Shown here in pieces: positions 34,898 to 49,093 of a stretch of DNA of 64,000 bases. The position numbers were made by a program, and so were the translations under genes. The notes beneath the pieces are model-generated. The model ran no database searches and was not told where the DNA came from. It worked only from the letters and a program-made list of their open reading frames with translations. Within the stretch, counting starts at the first letter, position 1, and every line of letters starts with the position of its first letter. Origin of the DNA: Eutypa lata (taxonomy: Eukaryota > Ascomycota > Sordariomycetes > Xylariales > Diatrypaceae); the NCBI GenBank assembly GCA_022661535.1, contig JAKULF010000007.1, positions 1,488,001 to 1,552,000 of the forward strand. The letters run 5' to 3'.

Positions 34898-36414
34898 TTA
34901 TGTGAAAGTGATCTTCTGCCCCATGAGGCTTTTGAATACGTCATCAATAGCCTTGCGTTTCTTTGCTTTTTCCTCGGTGTCGATTCCGGCAGCCTCATCC
35001 TCAGCTTCGTCATCGTCGCCTTGCAGGTGGGGTGCCCAGGCTCTGATCTGACCGTCAAGGTGAGCGCTGTAGATCGCGCCAGCCATGTTGCCGCCACCCA
35101 TGACCACCCCGTTCGACGCACCGCCGGCGCCGCCGGCACCTCGCCAGACGATGCTTGTAATGCGGTTTTTGACCGTGCGTTCCGCCCCGCCACTGGCTCT
35201 GATCCCAGCGATGGCCGGGCCTGTACCTCGAAGTCTCGTGATCACGTGGCCGTCGTGCAGATCCAACAGGAGGATCTCGGTATCGTTGGGCCAGAATAAA
35301 ATTTCTCTTCCCGGGTGTGTCACGCCGACAGGAGACGTGAACATGGTCGCGGTCGCGAGCTGGTTGTTCTTGATGCTCGGCCCAAAACTAGCAAGGGTGT
35401 TTCTGCCCGTCGCAGCATCCCACACTCGGATGCGCCGATCGTGTCCAGCCGAGACGATGAATGCGCCGTCATCGGTCCACGTAAGGCTATTCACGGGGCC
35501 TGCGTGAGCTTTCGCCGAGGTGCGAAACCGAACCTTGCCATCGGAGCTTAATAGGCCGTTGTAATATAGTCCCAAGCTATCTTCCTGGTCAAGCATTCCA
35601 ATTACCCCACCAGCTCTCCTGATATCCCATATCTTAACAGTCCCATCCACGCTGCCAGTCGCGAGGATATGCTCGTGACGAGGGGACCATGACGTAGCCA
35701 ACACGGCACCGTGGTGTCCCGCTAGCGATTGGACATTTGCGCCGGAGCGCAAATCAACTAGGCGGGTGGCTGGATGTTGCGTGCCGCATGCCACAAGTAG
35801 ATGCGACGCAATAGGGGATATCGCATGTGTATATACTTTTGAGCCAAGAGTGAAAGAACCCGAGACCTGGGATTTCTGTGTGGACCATACCTTCAGGGTC
35901 TGATCATACGACGTCGAGAGAAACGCGGCAGCGTCGAAGGGGTAAAAGGACAGATGTGTGATACCGAACTTGTGAGTCTGCTCCGATCGAGTGACTCGCG
36001 CAACCGGTTTATACGTATGTGGTTTCGAAGGATTCCCGTACTGCTCGAGATCCCAAATCTTAATCGAGGCGTCAGAGCCGCCTGAGATAAGGCTACGAAA
36101 TGATGTATAAGCTAGTGCATGGTTTTGGAGCATCGAATAATGAGGCATATAATCTAGAGAGATACTTACATCCTCCCCTCAAAGCGCTCGAGTGCCAATG
36201 CACTCACGCCAGCCTGATGTGACCATATATGGGATCCAGGGCTAGAATCTACAGGCCCTGCCTCACCGTCGTGGATGGCCGTGCCTCGTTCGCCGCCATC
36301 AAATCGGAAGTGCGGCGCAGGACGGAATGAATTCAGGAGCTGGGTGGTCTGTAGCCTGGCGAAAACATTAGGTCCAACGTTACCAGTGGACCGCTCAAAT
36401 AGGAGCTGATTCAT
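34898..36414 (-). CDS. WD40 DNA-repair protein, ERCC8/CSA (Rad28) type
   Basis: Two exons, 36414-36170 and 36092-34898, with a 77-bp phase-2 intron (GTAAGT...CGTAG), give 479 residues. The N-terminus (MNQLLFERSTGNVGPNVFAR) matches the leader of CSA proteins. At least six WD repeats follow, with clear signatures ISGGSDASIKIWDL, LSTSYDQTLKVWS, LATGSVDGTVKIWDIRRAGG and VSAGHDRRIRVWDAATG, closing with SAHLDGQIRAWAPH. The C-terminus is acidic then basic (KAKKRKAIDDVFKSLMGQKITF). CSA is the substrate receptor of a Cul4-DDB1 ubiquitin ligase that acts on stalled RNA polymerase in transcription-coupled repair (family knowledge). A Gly-rich insertion (RGAGGAGGASNGVVMGGGNM) between the last repeats is unusual. 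The gene is divergent from the gene at 37050. A generic WD40 protein is the alternative, but the N-terminus and length favour CSA. Confidence 0.85.
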
Positions 36415-37049
36415 TCATCAGGATGGAAGACCCCACGGTCTGCTGATAGAGGGAATAGACTTATATATATATATGCCTATGTATATGGATAAAAGGGGGG
36501 AGGAAGTGGGAGGGAGTCAAGAGGTGGAACTGTATGTATGAAACTTGGCAAGTTTAGTTGCGTTGCGGGCGAGTGTGGGGAAGCCACCTGCCGGTGTGGG
36601 GCACGAAATAGCCTCTACAAAATGGTTTAAGCCTGGGCTACAGAAGGGATGGCGTGAACGAAGAGGCTGAGGGGTAGATGAACTTGAACCCCACCAAGTG
36701 CGAGCACAAATGCACTTTTTTCTGCTGCTGTAGCTTCTGAACTGGAGCTCGGCATTCTTCTGTGTTTGTTTATTTAAGACATCTGATAGTATGTAATTGC
36801 TCAATGAAGAGTATAATGGAGGATATACTCACAGTTGATGCCTACCTACACGTAACTACTTAAAGTATACAAAATTAAGGTTTCTAAATAACATCACGTG
36901 AAATCGGATATACATTCGACGCATTCCTACAGTATCTACATTCTTGCAAATATAAATTTGTTTGGTACTCAAGAATCAGCAAAGAGAGACACCTAACTTA
37001 TTTCCGGCTTACTACCAGGCATACAATATTGCATCGTCGCATCTACACA
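36415..37049. other. Divergent promoter region
   Basis: A 635-bp stretch between the CSA-like gene and the gene at 37050, presumably holding both promoters. An AT-rich run (TATATATATATG) lies near 36462-36475. No ORF of note. Confidence 0.45.
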
Positions 37050-37883
37050 ATGGCATCCAGGAATGTCCGGGACGGACGGTTCACACAACCCCTAGCAGAT
37101 TCACATAATATATCCGACCCCGAAGCCGGCGTGGAGACACGCCGCAAGCGTAGAAAGAGGGAGGCGAATGTATATGATGCCGTAGCAGGTTCGTTTTTGC
37201 TCTGCTTCTGATGATACTGCTTGCTACCTTGGACTTAATTCTAACCAGGCGTGTTCTCGACAGGTCGAGTGACATCGACTCTACCCCTCGACTATGATCT
37301 CTCCGACTCCGATGCCACAGCGACACACCCCCGTCAGCCCCCACGCGGAGCCCGGCGACGCGACCCCACGCTTGCACCGGAGGACGTGCTATTCCGGCGA
37401 ATCGGCGCGCCAGTGCGCTTTGCAGAGAAGGACATCTACCGTGCGCACGAAGCATTGCCGAACGAGGGGCGTGACGTACTGCCCGCTAGCGACATGGTGA
37501 AGGCAATGCACAACTACGCAAGCCATTTCTACACAGCACTGGCTGCGTCTGCTAGAGAGCGCAAGGATGATCGCTGTGCATCTCGGGGCGGTTCACGCAG
37601 TAGGAGAAAAGATGAAAACGAGACAAGGAAGGGTAAGGGTAAGGGCAAGGGAAACATCGACGAGCAGAGCATGGACGAGACTGCATTACTGGCCTTTGGC
37701 ATCTTGCTCGAGGAGGTCGGCCGCGAGATCTTGGGCAAGAAGGGCGACTTAGTCTTTACCGAGGGGGTGGAAGTGGACGATGAAGGCGAAACAGTCGACG
37801 GGGATCTCGGCCCTATCGGTTTTCTCGATGCACGGCGATGGGAACAGCAGCAAGGTTCGCGGAAGACGCGCAGGAGCAAGTGA
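37050..37883 (+). CDS. Small basic protein, possibly a UAF Rrn10-like RNA polymerase I factor
   Basis: Two exons, 37050-37188 and 37249-37883, give 257 residues. A second in-frame acceptor (GACAG, 37263) would give 252. A basic patch ETRRKRRKREANVYDAVAG near residues 30-47 resembles a nuclear signal. The folded core begins at EDVLFRRIGAPVRFAEKDIY and includes LPASDMVKAMHNYASHFY. A Lys-Gly repeat (KGKGKGKGN) leads to the helical block DETALLAFGILLEEVGREIL, which looks the most conserved. The C-terminus is charged and ends RKTRRSK. From memory of fungal proteins with the same order of blocks I suspect the Rrn10-type subunit of the upstream activating factor for rDNA transcription, but I cannot confirm this. 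The start ACAATGGCATCC is preferred over an upstream in-frame ATG at 37029. Confidence 0.72.
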
Positions 37884-40120
37884 GGAGAAAATAGATTGGG
37901 ATGAGGTCAATATTACACTATTGTGAGATGTGTAGAGGTGAATAAGCGCCGACAAGGTGGAAAGGGTAGTTATGATTACTGATCTACCTAGGTAGCTTAA
38001 ATTTCGGGATGGGGTCAAGGAGGCTCTCTCTCTCTCTATATTTACCCGGAAATTTGCAGGGCGCATGCTGAGATCTCACCAAGCAATTCCGCCAGATGAC
38101 CTATCCCTTACATAGACCCGAATAACTATATCACATTTTGATATGTAGATATCAATGTATTTTTGTACCGGGACGAGATTTCCGGCAAGATGTGACGGTC
38201 TACTGGGAGGCAAGTTGGCTAGAAAGGGGAGAGAGACATCTAGATACACCATCAATAATACATTACATGCATGATGAGCTCATGACGTACAAAATAGAAT
38301 TTGTAGAGAGAAAAAAAGAGGGCGAACGAGGCTAACAAGAAAAGGGGGGCCGGGTGCCTCCCTCCCTCACTTCTCGCTACCTAAACGGCCTTGCGATACC
38401 ACGGCTTCCAATCGTTCGAAATCTGTTGGTACCAAATGTAGTAGCGCTGTGCGACCAACCGGCCTGCCAGGCCTGATCTCTAACAAATCGCCATGCGGGA
38501 TAAGCCAACGGTTGTGTTGCGCTCTTACACCATGTACGTAGCGTAGCGCAACTGCATCTGCCGTCCTACGCCAGAGTAAGGTTCGCGTAACCTGGTACAA
38601 CAACTCCCAACAGTGTGCCAAAGCAACGCCGGAAATGGCAGAAGGCGTCGTGTGTGGCTTGGGGGTATTACAAAGGCCTACATCGCGTCGGCCGCGAATA
38701 TACATATGATACCCTACCTGCCTACATGCGCTCTACCTACATAGCATTCGTGCATGTTCTGAACAATTGTATATACATATAGATACCGATATCCAGTTAT
38801 TAAGAAAACCTGGGTAGTGGCACGTTTTGTTGCTAGCTGCGCAAGAAACGGCGAGAATGCATGCATATATATGTCTTGGCATATAGGATGGAAAAGCTGG
38901 GTGTTCGATTGGAGAAAGATTGCCGTGTGTCAATAATCATGGCTGATCCTCAAGGGTCATAAGGATTGCTTTCCCCCCCCCCCCTTCTTTCTATACATAT
39001 GTATTTCTTGCGCAAGCCGTTGCTCTTGGTAGTTATTGTGCATGAATGGAGCAGCGGCGCTGACGCAAGCTGCATTGCCCATGCATTGCCTGTGCTCCTC
39101 CTCCGGCCGGCAGTCCGATAAACCGTCGTGTGCCGTGCTTGCCTACCTACCCCATGGAGAAGCCATGCAACGAAATGCCGGTGTTTACCTCGAAAACACC
39201 CCCAGAATAGCAATGATTTGGGGGTTCGATTGGGGGGTGGCAGACATGCGCTCCCCCTGGGCCGCATGAATCAGGAATATGTACATAATGTTTGTGGACG
39301 GATGATCTGCTCATCTCATACTCTACGGCTCACATTTGACAAGTCACGTAGCGCGAGGATCTCCATACATAGACTATCTTCCACGAACCCGGTGCTAGGG
39401 CACCCAGGCGCCTTGTTGCAAAAGGGCCTTGAATAATAGCCTGAAATAGCAGTTAGAGAGGGATAGATCTGAACATCTCCCTTGCGCCTCAAGGCAGCGT
39501 GGCACAGTACATAGTTAGTTACGTGCTTAGATTCGGCTATCTCAAGGATGACGGGAGTTTCTACGTGCGGCATTCGTAGTAGCTGGGATTTGTCAGCTCT
39601 GTGCAGTTGCGCCGACTTTTTTTTCGTCCCCTCGTACTTAAGCGGTATAGGGGCTGAGAGTAGACTTTCAGTCTGCCCCCCTGCCCCTGATATCCGAGCT
39701 ATCGAATAAAATGTCTTGGGAGTGAATGTATCTACCTATGCAGGTAACTAACTGAGAAGTGACATTGTTGGCTTTAACAGCAGTTGTTGCTGTCGATTAA
39801 GCTATTCTAGACCCGGTGCTACTCGTGGAATGGCCGTAAAAGAAAAGAGCCATGCGAAACAGATGCATGGTTGTCCAAATTTCGCAAATGCCTAGGTGGA
39901 CATGGTCCTTCTTCGGAACCGATGTCCCGCAGATGCTTGACTCCGGAAATTGAAAGACGCAATCGGCACCAGACGGTCGGGAATCTCTCGCCTACCTAAT
40001 CTGGATCACTTACAAAGTCCCCCCTTCGGTTACGGGGGCGATCGGTCCCCGAAATCTTCATCAATCGCAAGAAGCTCCCCGTGTGGGACAGAGCCGAAGA
40101 GCGCAAATCCTGACGGAAAG

Positions 40121-40142
40121 GTGGTGGTGGTGGTGGTGGTGG
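40121..40142. repeat. GGT trinucleotide repeat
   Basis: Seven perfect GTG units in intergenic DNA. Confidence 0.85.
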
Positions 40143-43100
40143 ACAGAGAACCTCTTCGTCTGCGCGAAAGGTTGCATGCAGTTCCCTGAAAGGGAATAAT
40201 ATACCGAAGCCGGCAACGAGGAGAATGCTGCTGCTGCTTCGTCCCATTTATGGCATCCAAGGTATGTAGCTTAGCTACCTACATGGCGGCACAAGGGTGG
40301 ATTGTCCCCATGGCGGCTTGTGGTGTTTTCCGGGTAGCTGGAAGTGATATGTCAGTTTTCTGAGGGGAAAACGAGTGGCTGCCCTTCATCATCGGAACCT
40401 GCTTCGTCCGCCGAAAAGGTCCAAAAAGACCGGAAGCCTGGAAATTGTTCGCGAGGACAGATGACCAACTTTCTCCATGTATGTATGTCATGCAATAACG
40501 GACCCTTCGATCGCGTCCTCTCGAGCAAATCATGCGCCGAGGGCGTAACTAGATATGGCCGGTGTTAATAGCTCAAAATTTCAACAAAAATAATAAAAAC
40601 AAAAAGGGAACGGCAATTGTCAAGTAAAGTACGTAGATCTCTCCGACGACATGTCCGTCTTCGGGCTCTTCAATCAATAAGAAGTTGGGAATAGTTTTCT
40701 TTTCTCCAAACTCGAATGATAGTTGCTCGCCTGATCGTTCTAAGTATGGCGGATAATACTACACTCCATATGCAGGTAGGCTTATTGGTATTGTATTGTA
40801 CACCACGGCCCAGCCACATCAATCAAGCCTACATGGCTGGGACCTCGCATCATGTCTGCAGCACAACGCTGTGGCTAGCCGTGAATAACACTACTGTACT
40901 GGCAGTTCACAGTTCAAGCATATACTTTTGCCGCCCTATGCTTCTGCATTGCGGCGAGCTGGTTACCATATCCAGATGTGATGATTAAGTTCATAACATA
41001 ACATTCACAGCTGTTACTACTATTCTAGAAACGCTTATATGTCTCCTGTAGTTGCGTGTTTCTTGTTTTTACTAGTCATTATTTAGCCTAGGAAGAGGCC
41101 GTTGGTTTGAGACCAATGACGAGACGATTCTGAAATACGTATGTACATAAAGACTAATTACACAGCTAATAACTATAAAGGTGGGCTTATATAAGTATCA
41201 GCCCATAATAACTCGCTAACAAGGCTGGCGGTCTCGAAGATCATCATGTAAGCTTGTCACGCGGGGACTTAATAACGATATTATATGCGTATAATCAATG
41301 GTCTCCCCTCTGACTACATAGGTTGTGCCTATCAGAGTGCTGAAAGGACGGCGCTCAGCACTCTAATATCTCGAGCAAGAAGTAACTTTACTCTCCGTAT
41401 TCCTTTTCAGGGATACCTAAGCGTTCTGGGATTTTAATAGGCAGGTATAAAGTTAGATATATAGCGTTAGTAAGGTCTACGTATGTTAAATCACAAGCGT
41501 TCGCTCGCCTTGTTCTACATACATAACTATGTATGTAATAATATTTGTTGATACTACATACGTATGTACATAATCTTTGTGGTGTCATGTTGGATTCTAG
41601 ACCTCGTAGATCGTGGAGAACAACGTGCGGGCCACTGTTGATCCGGCTTACCAAAGGCCGATTGGTCTCGGTAGATGAGTTGCCAATTAGAGTACCTCCA
41701 TAACCGAGTGCTCACCTCCTTCACAGGCAGACAGGTAAGAAGCGCGCGGCGGTTGATGGTCGATAGACTTCCACCAATTAAAGCTCACACGAGAAGAAGG
41801 GAAGACTTTTTTCTCGCCTTAGTTGTATCAATGGGAGTTGCGGCTCGCGAGGGAATCCCTGGTTACATATGGGGTTTGATACCGGCGTTTTTCAACGTTG
41901 GTGTTGCGGCACATCATGTGACTGTCTCAGTCCCGCCTTACTACGTATACAATCGTTTATCTGTAACTTTAGGTCATTTATTTCTTAACTATCACGATAT
42001 ATATATAGATTGACGATGATGGTGATACGTAAAAGAACATATCCCTACATGTACCCAGTGGTTACGTGGTTACTTCCGTTTAATTCTTAGCGAGCCTTTT
42101 GTGACAGGACTTACTATAACGTTCTAGCAAGTGTACTCATCGTAGTTGAATGTCTTCAATGTATAAATATGAGCCAGTTAGGAACTATGTACCTATCTCT
42201 ATATACCTATGTATACGGTGCTCATGGCCGACAGTTAAAACGTATTCTTAAGAAGCATTTCATATGCTATCACCAAAACTGTCAAGTGTAGATATATTTC
42301 GTGGTACTGGAAATGAGGGCTGCGGTTAATACGTACACTAGTATTCACTTGGATGTCTGGATAAGCTATGGGGCAAGGAAGTAAAATACATCGTTGATAC
42401 CCGTCCTCTTTCCAAGATGATTTCATAGAGTTTTAGGGATCATCAATATGGCTTCTCATTGTGTATGTCAAGTAATTAGCGAGGTGGTGTCATTCAGGTC
42501 ACAGAAAATGGTCGTTGTACTTTTGCCGACCTTCGTATGGTGGCTATGATAGATCCCACATAGCGGTCAGACGGTTCGTTATCTATGTTTCATGTCTTCG
42601 GAGATTTTCATGTTTCAACGTATCGTCAATCCCCTTAGCCGTGTGAGTATGTATGCAAAACCGGAATATGTAAACAGAAAATTTTCTATTCAGGCAGTCA
42701 GGCAGTTCAGGTTGCCAGCTGCCTGGCATTGTGGTCTCAAATCCATCAGCCTTAGTTAGAGAAGGGGTGGGACATACCGATCCAATGAAGTTCTCTGCCG
42801 ACAATATAGGGCCGAGTAAAATGGGGATTCGTTAAGGTGAGTTGGGCACGCATAACTGGTTTGTAACAAGTTACATAATTCTCGGCATACATGTAGTTAC
42901 AACCGGTGTACAATATCCAGTATTGGTCATATAGGACTGAGGCCCATAATACATACATATCCATGTATCTTGGTAAAATCGCCATGATGTATGCACGAAA
43001 CATGGGTTGACCGTAGGCTAACTCAACAGCCTTTGGTGCCTTCTGAGACATACATATGTATACACTTACAATTAATACCATTTTTATGGATGGATGTATA

Positions 43101-46100
43101 CCTACACACGTACTATGTAAGTATAAACATGTGAAATAGGACTATAGATAGTGTATCTCTCCTTAGGGCCATGATTTTTGACTAAGAGGCTGATCAGGCC
43201 GAAATGGAAGAAAATCGCATGACTTTCTAGAAGTTTTTCATTGCCATGTTGCCTGTTTCTTATATTCTTTTATTAAGACATAACTCCGTAAACGGTATCT
43301 CCGGAGATCTTAGCATCACGCTTGAAGGGTATCTCATCTCAAAATGAGCTAGTTCCGTTGGTTGGAGCAGACTAATGTGAGCGGTGCTTGACATTTGCAG
43401 ATCGCATCCAGGCGCCTGATCTGTGCGCACTGTAGCGTCACTTGGCTGATCGGCATACGATGCATGAGAGCCGAGTGCAATTGAGATGTAGTAAGTAATA
43501 TCTATGTACATATGTAGCTACTGTATATTTATTGACACTGTTCACCTGCTTTAGCTGTACTCAACTGATGGTGAAATAGTCTATGGCATTTGAACCCATG
43601 GGGACGCACGCTGTATGTGATATCATGCTGTCATTCACCTCTACCACCTAGTAATGTTGGTGGTGTTGCTCTCATGCCGCGTATAGTCTATCAGGAAACT
43701 ACTGAGTGAGCCGTTCGCTATCTGAAACCAGACGGTTCATTTCTAACCACGTGGCTAGGACAAGACTAGACTAGACATGAATTATAGAGTATTTCCGGAC
43801 AAAAGGGTCTATTGGGCATCAGCTGGTATCTCTGTGGTTCTTTGGTCACTGCAAGTCTCTACTTCTACAGTACTGTAGGTCAACGTCAGGGGTAGGGATT
43901 ACCTACCTATGTAGCTATGTAACTTCGTTGGTATGGTTGGCTTACAATACAAGGGATTCAACTATCATGTGGTGGTGGAGGATCCTCAGCTTAGTTGATT
44001 ATGAGCAGTATTAATAGACGCAATCGCAATTAGAAAAATGGCCGGTGCCGGCGTAGACAATTGTTCGCTTGTCAAAATACGTCTAGACGAGAGGACCGTG
44101 CCTTATTCATAATAAGAAAAATAACTACTAGAGGCTCTACTACCTGGAACTGCCAACTACCTACTTCGACCAAGGTATCTATCTGGGTAGGTAATGTAAT
44201 TATCTGCTGTGGGCTTATTGTGGCACTTCAGTTCGTGGTGGATCAACAATTTGCAACACTTTACGTTGCGAAAGCTCATTATTATTACTACCTACTTCGT
44301 ACTGTACCAAGACTACTACTATGTATGTAGTAACAAGCTCCCAAGGGCTCCTCTCTGGAATCATTCTAGAAGCCTAGTCCTTGTAATTATCGTAGATGGT
44401 GGGTTGATCGAGATAATTATACCCGAGATGCTCTTAAAAATTGACACATCGTGCTAGACGAAGGGATGTATGTACTCTTAGTTGCGCAAGTTCCAATGCC
44501 GGTACTTGAAATCGGTGCCGGTAAAAATCGGAACTGGTACAGCTTTTATTGGGTTGCTGTCTGTCAGGTACGGCCTTGTAAAATTGTCATCTTTGCTTCA
44601 ATGTTGCTCTATGCTACATATAACAACTACATTCCTACTTACGTACCTATGTACGTCACGAAGATCAGATACATGCTTACCTAGTGCACTGTACTAGGTG
44701 ATTAAGAAAGATATAGCTTGTTCCTTCGGGCCAGTGGATTACCGGGCTTGTCGTATGACAGTTACGGAGATTTAATTGATTGGGGGCATTCACCAACCTA
44801 CCTTGGTAAGGTCAAGGTCAAGTATCTGCTCAATGCCTTGCTCACCGGTATGGGTCAATGTCATCGTGTAGCTGAATACCTACTACTACTAGGTAAAATC
44901 TTGACTGCATACATAGGTTATTATGTCAATGCGCTGGAGTTTATCAAAGAATGTCGATGATTAAACGGTCTCTCCGCACTTCGAAACCTGTTGCATAGTC
45001 GTTGGCAATGTTGACAATCTTCTGCCGATGATCCACTCGACCGTCCGAGAATTGCTGGCTGCCTCTCACCTCTTGTTTGCAAATGCAGAGCACGCAACGG
45101 CTGGTGGGTCTTCAGCCTAGACGGGCGTATAATGCAGCCAGGGACTTCACATGTACATACATCTTTAAGCGGACCAACAAGGTGATGCATTGCGAGATGG
45201 GACCTTTCCCGTCTTGGAGACCAAATCACAGGGCGTGGCCTATTCCTAGGGCGGGAGTTTTTCAATAGACCTGGGGTTGAATTGCAAATAATAAAGGATG
45301 AAAGGAAGTCTTGAATAGGGAATTGCATGGAGTATGCCATTAAGCACTTAGCTGGTATAAATAATAAATGCTAACACCAGAAGTAGTTACATATATGCAC
45401 CTGGACGGGTGTATACAGCAAGTGGAGTATGCATGAACCAGGGTTAGGTACCTATGTAATGTGTCCTTGTATCCTTATCGATAGTTAGTGCGCAGACTGA
45501 GCACATCTCTATCACCAGGTCGTATTGTTATTGGCTTCATTTTGCCAAGACAACATAACTAATGCTTCTTATCGTCAACAATGCTTATTTATCAACCAGG
45601 TTCTCCAGTTAATAACAAATGCACATATCCATGTAATTAAAAAAACCTGCATACATACAAGGAGGCTTGTATGTACTTTGCAAACCCGGATCTTACCTAC
45701 ATACGCTTATGTAGGTTATTACCTACGCTTTGCGGCAAATGGTATGCTTCCATTCATCATGCAGCCTCTACCGCCTCAAAAAGGTCTATCTGTATTATCT
45801 ACATACGGTATGTAAGTGCACACGTATGGAACTTTGCTTAAGGATATCTAGATATATTGCATGTGCGGATAGGTATGTACGTAGCGTATTGATCATGTGG
45901 CTGCTTAGCCACTACCTACTACTTACATGTAAGCATGTCAGGTGTCAGCCAAATAGCTATATCTAACTACCTATATACGAATATGTATGGGCTTAATAAG
46001 GAGAGATCCACCAGGCCTTTTCTTGATGTTAGGGGTGACGGCATTTGCTTAATACGGAACGCATAAGAGAAATCTTACAAGGTCGCACATCAACCAACCT

Positions 46101-47411
46101 ACCTGGGTATGTAGCTATATGTGGGAGATAGCAGCAGATATGCATCTGCAGGTCTCTTGGCAGATGATAAACACTGGTAGGACTGGTGGTGGACGTTACG
46201 CAAGACGTTCTTAGACCCGGCAATTGGTAGGTACCATTCATTCATTCATTTATGTCAGATTCAGTTTAGAACCTGGCATATCTCTCAAGATCAACGAAGG
46301 ATCCTACGATATTGCAACATAGCCCTTGCCCACGATCATGAATGTCCCCGTCACATTGGGCTTTCTTAGCTTCCAGGCTCCCAAAGATCTTTTTTGAACC
46401 GGAGCTAAACGCAGATCTTGGAGCCTGAATGGCCGGCAAGTATGTATTGTACATATCAATTGGAGGGTGGGGTCGGCGGCAGCAACCCCTCCAACCAAGC
46501 TACCTAGAGCATGTATGTAGCTAACCTACCTCATTGCTCATGTACTTCCTACGTACGTGTGAAGTAACCCCCCGGACGGGCCAGATGCCTCGCCGACTCC
46601 AAATCTCTTAGTTATATCACAATCCTCTCAACATTCGTCACATCGGAGCTTCTTCATTGACCACTGGTCGTATATGCGGTTGGGCTCGACTGTACAGCGT
46701 TGACCTTTATCGTCGACAAAAAGAGAGGTAGCGACTTGATTTGCCCTGACAAACTCTGGTCTCATGCCATTATCTTACGGCCGGATACAGAGTTTTCACG
46801 TGCTGGTTGATATTCCTCTTAGTTGACCCGCTACCGTGGATCATGATACGATTTGCTCATTGGCAAGATTGATGAGATGTCTCGGAGCCTTTTTTCATCA
46901 GTACCCTTCACGACCTAAAATTAAACAGTCATTGGTAGGTGGATCACATGAAAGCTTGTCTCACATTCAGCTACATCTCTGTTGCACATAATAGATAGAA
47001 AGTCGTTAACCCTGAACTGACGGGTCAGGCACGCGATTGACGATTCTGAGACTGGATGCAGAAGAGTAGTTTAATGTATTACTGTCCCAACCGAACTCCC
47101 TTTTAGTTATACCTATCTGGAAACATGTAAAGCTTACGTCTAGATACGGAATATACCTACTCAAGATGTTATCTCATTCTGTACTTCTCTACATATGTGT
47201 GTGTATGCTAGTCTACTATACATATCTACGTAGCTTAAGTTCAGCTGTCTTTCTATTCAACCATATCCTCTCTATGATGTAAAGCCTCACCTAATATGTT
47301 TTTATAGTGTGTAATACATATCATTCAAGATTTGAATTTGAAACATATCTTGGATGGCCACATAAAGCTAGAGCCTCTCAACTGATCCCATCAGCCCTTT
47401 TGTGTTACCTG

Positions 47412-47425
47412 CCTACATATGTAGG
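47412..47425. repeat. Perfect 14-bp palindrome of the TACATA/TATGTA type
   Basis: CCTACATATGTAGG is self-complementary and sits in a longer imperfect inverted repeat (CTGCCTACATA...TATGTATGCAG, 47409-47436). Similar short blocks recur through 32-49 kb. Confidence 0.6.
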
Positions 47426-49044
47426 TATGTATGCAGGTAGTGAATATGGAAGAAAGTTCACGACCTCAAGCTGCAACTGGCAAAGATCCACTGGTGTCAC
47501 CTATCAAGCCTTTGCCCCAGACTGCGCGTTTCTCCATCTTGTCTGACACCGCCCCTCTGTGCCACTCGAGAGACATGGCCAATCCAAGTTACTTGAAGTG
47601 TACATAATGATGCTACTTTGTAGTTCTCCCACTGCTACCTAAGAGATATATAGTGCCTTATGCGTATACCTGTAGGTATTTACTTGGATGTAGGTATGCA
47701 TGATACTCTTAAGCATCTGTGATGAATTGGCAGGCAGGCATGAAGACAGAAAGAAGATAGAAAAATAACGACATATATCTGATAAAAAGCAATTCTGTGA
47801 TTCCCGTAAACCAACTCTCAGAACTTTATACTACGTGACTACATACTTACCTCCTACATCATAGACCTGTCCGGACGTACCAGTTGTTGCACCCTTATAA
47901 GTCCAGGTTCTGCTGAAATTGACGAACCGTTGTCGGTCAGTCAACTTCTCCACCTCATGACTACACTACCCCACTCTTTTACTTTAGCTATCTCATCCAC
48001 ATTTCCCATCAGCACCTGAGTTTTCAGCAACAGTAGGAAATCAAGCTCGTCAACTCATTCCAGCAACCTACAGACGACAGCTAACATTGGTTTAGTTCCA
48101 AGCCAAAAGACGAGGCGACTAGGTAGCGCAAACACCTCTGACGGTGGCTCATAACGTTTCTTCATAGCCTGCCGTCTATTATTATTTGCTAGTTTCATCT
48201 CTTTCCTTTTCGTTTCTATCTTGACGGGAAGTGGTGGAAAGGAAGTCTTACCTGTTTACCTTGACTTTCCTATTCCCTCTTGTCTTGGCGTCCGTTTCTC
48301 GCCATTTTCCGTTCCCGATCACACCTATTTACTACTTATCTACTACCCCATAACCCAGTCCTGTCCAGTATATTTGATTTGCATGTCTATATACATCTAC
48401 CTACCATATAACCTAATCCACTGGAGAAGAGAATGTGGAGGAGATCAGATCCTTGAGGAACATACACTATACACCTACACCCCTCATATAGCCCTAAGGC
48501 GTGTTGCCGTGCTGTCATCTTTTTCCATGTGGCTCGGGATTTAGTTGCCGTAGCTCGTGTACAATTACATAGCAGCATAGCTACTGTACTTCGATATTTT
48601 GTGTCGATGCCCCCAAAGGCTGCTATGGCTGGCCAGTAACAGTAGTAAATGCACATTTCCAAAGGCCTCCACAAATCTACTTGCTTGGCGCCGTCAGTTT
48701 TCGAGGTCCTCATTGCAAGTCGCAATTGTCTTCTATTCTACACCGCTCTACGGCGGCCAACTACCCACGGGTTCGGTCGGTAACCTGGGTGTGTGAGCCT
48801 CTTTTCTCCTTGACTGCCTACCAACAACATACCTGTCGTACTATAGGTGTCTGATAGTCGACGAGTTGATCGGTCGTGCATTTTCTACACGCAAAGTGAC
48901 GAACAGGACGAGGGGTAGGATAGAGAGAGGAGACATTGGTTGAAGTCACTCATCGTCAATCACTAGCCAGCCGTCGTCGGGGTTGTCAGCATCCACATTC
49001 GACTTCGGGAGTAAGTGGGCGAATTTGTGTGTACTTTTGTAATT

Positions 49045-49093
49045 TACTACTACTACCTACTACCTACTACCTACTACTGCTGCTACTACTACC
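49045..49093. repeat. CTA/CCTA short tandem repeat
   Basis: A degenerate run of TACTAC and CTACCTAC units about 0.8 kb upstream of the regulator start codon. Confidence 0.7.
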
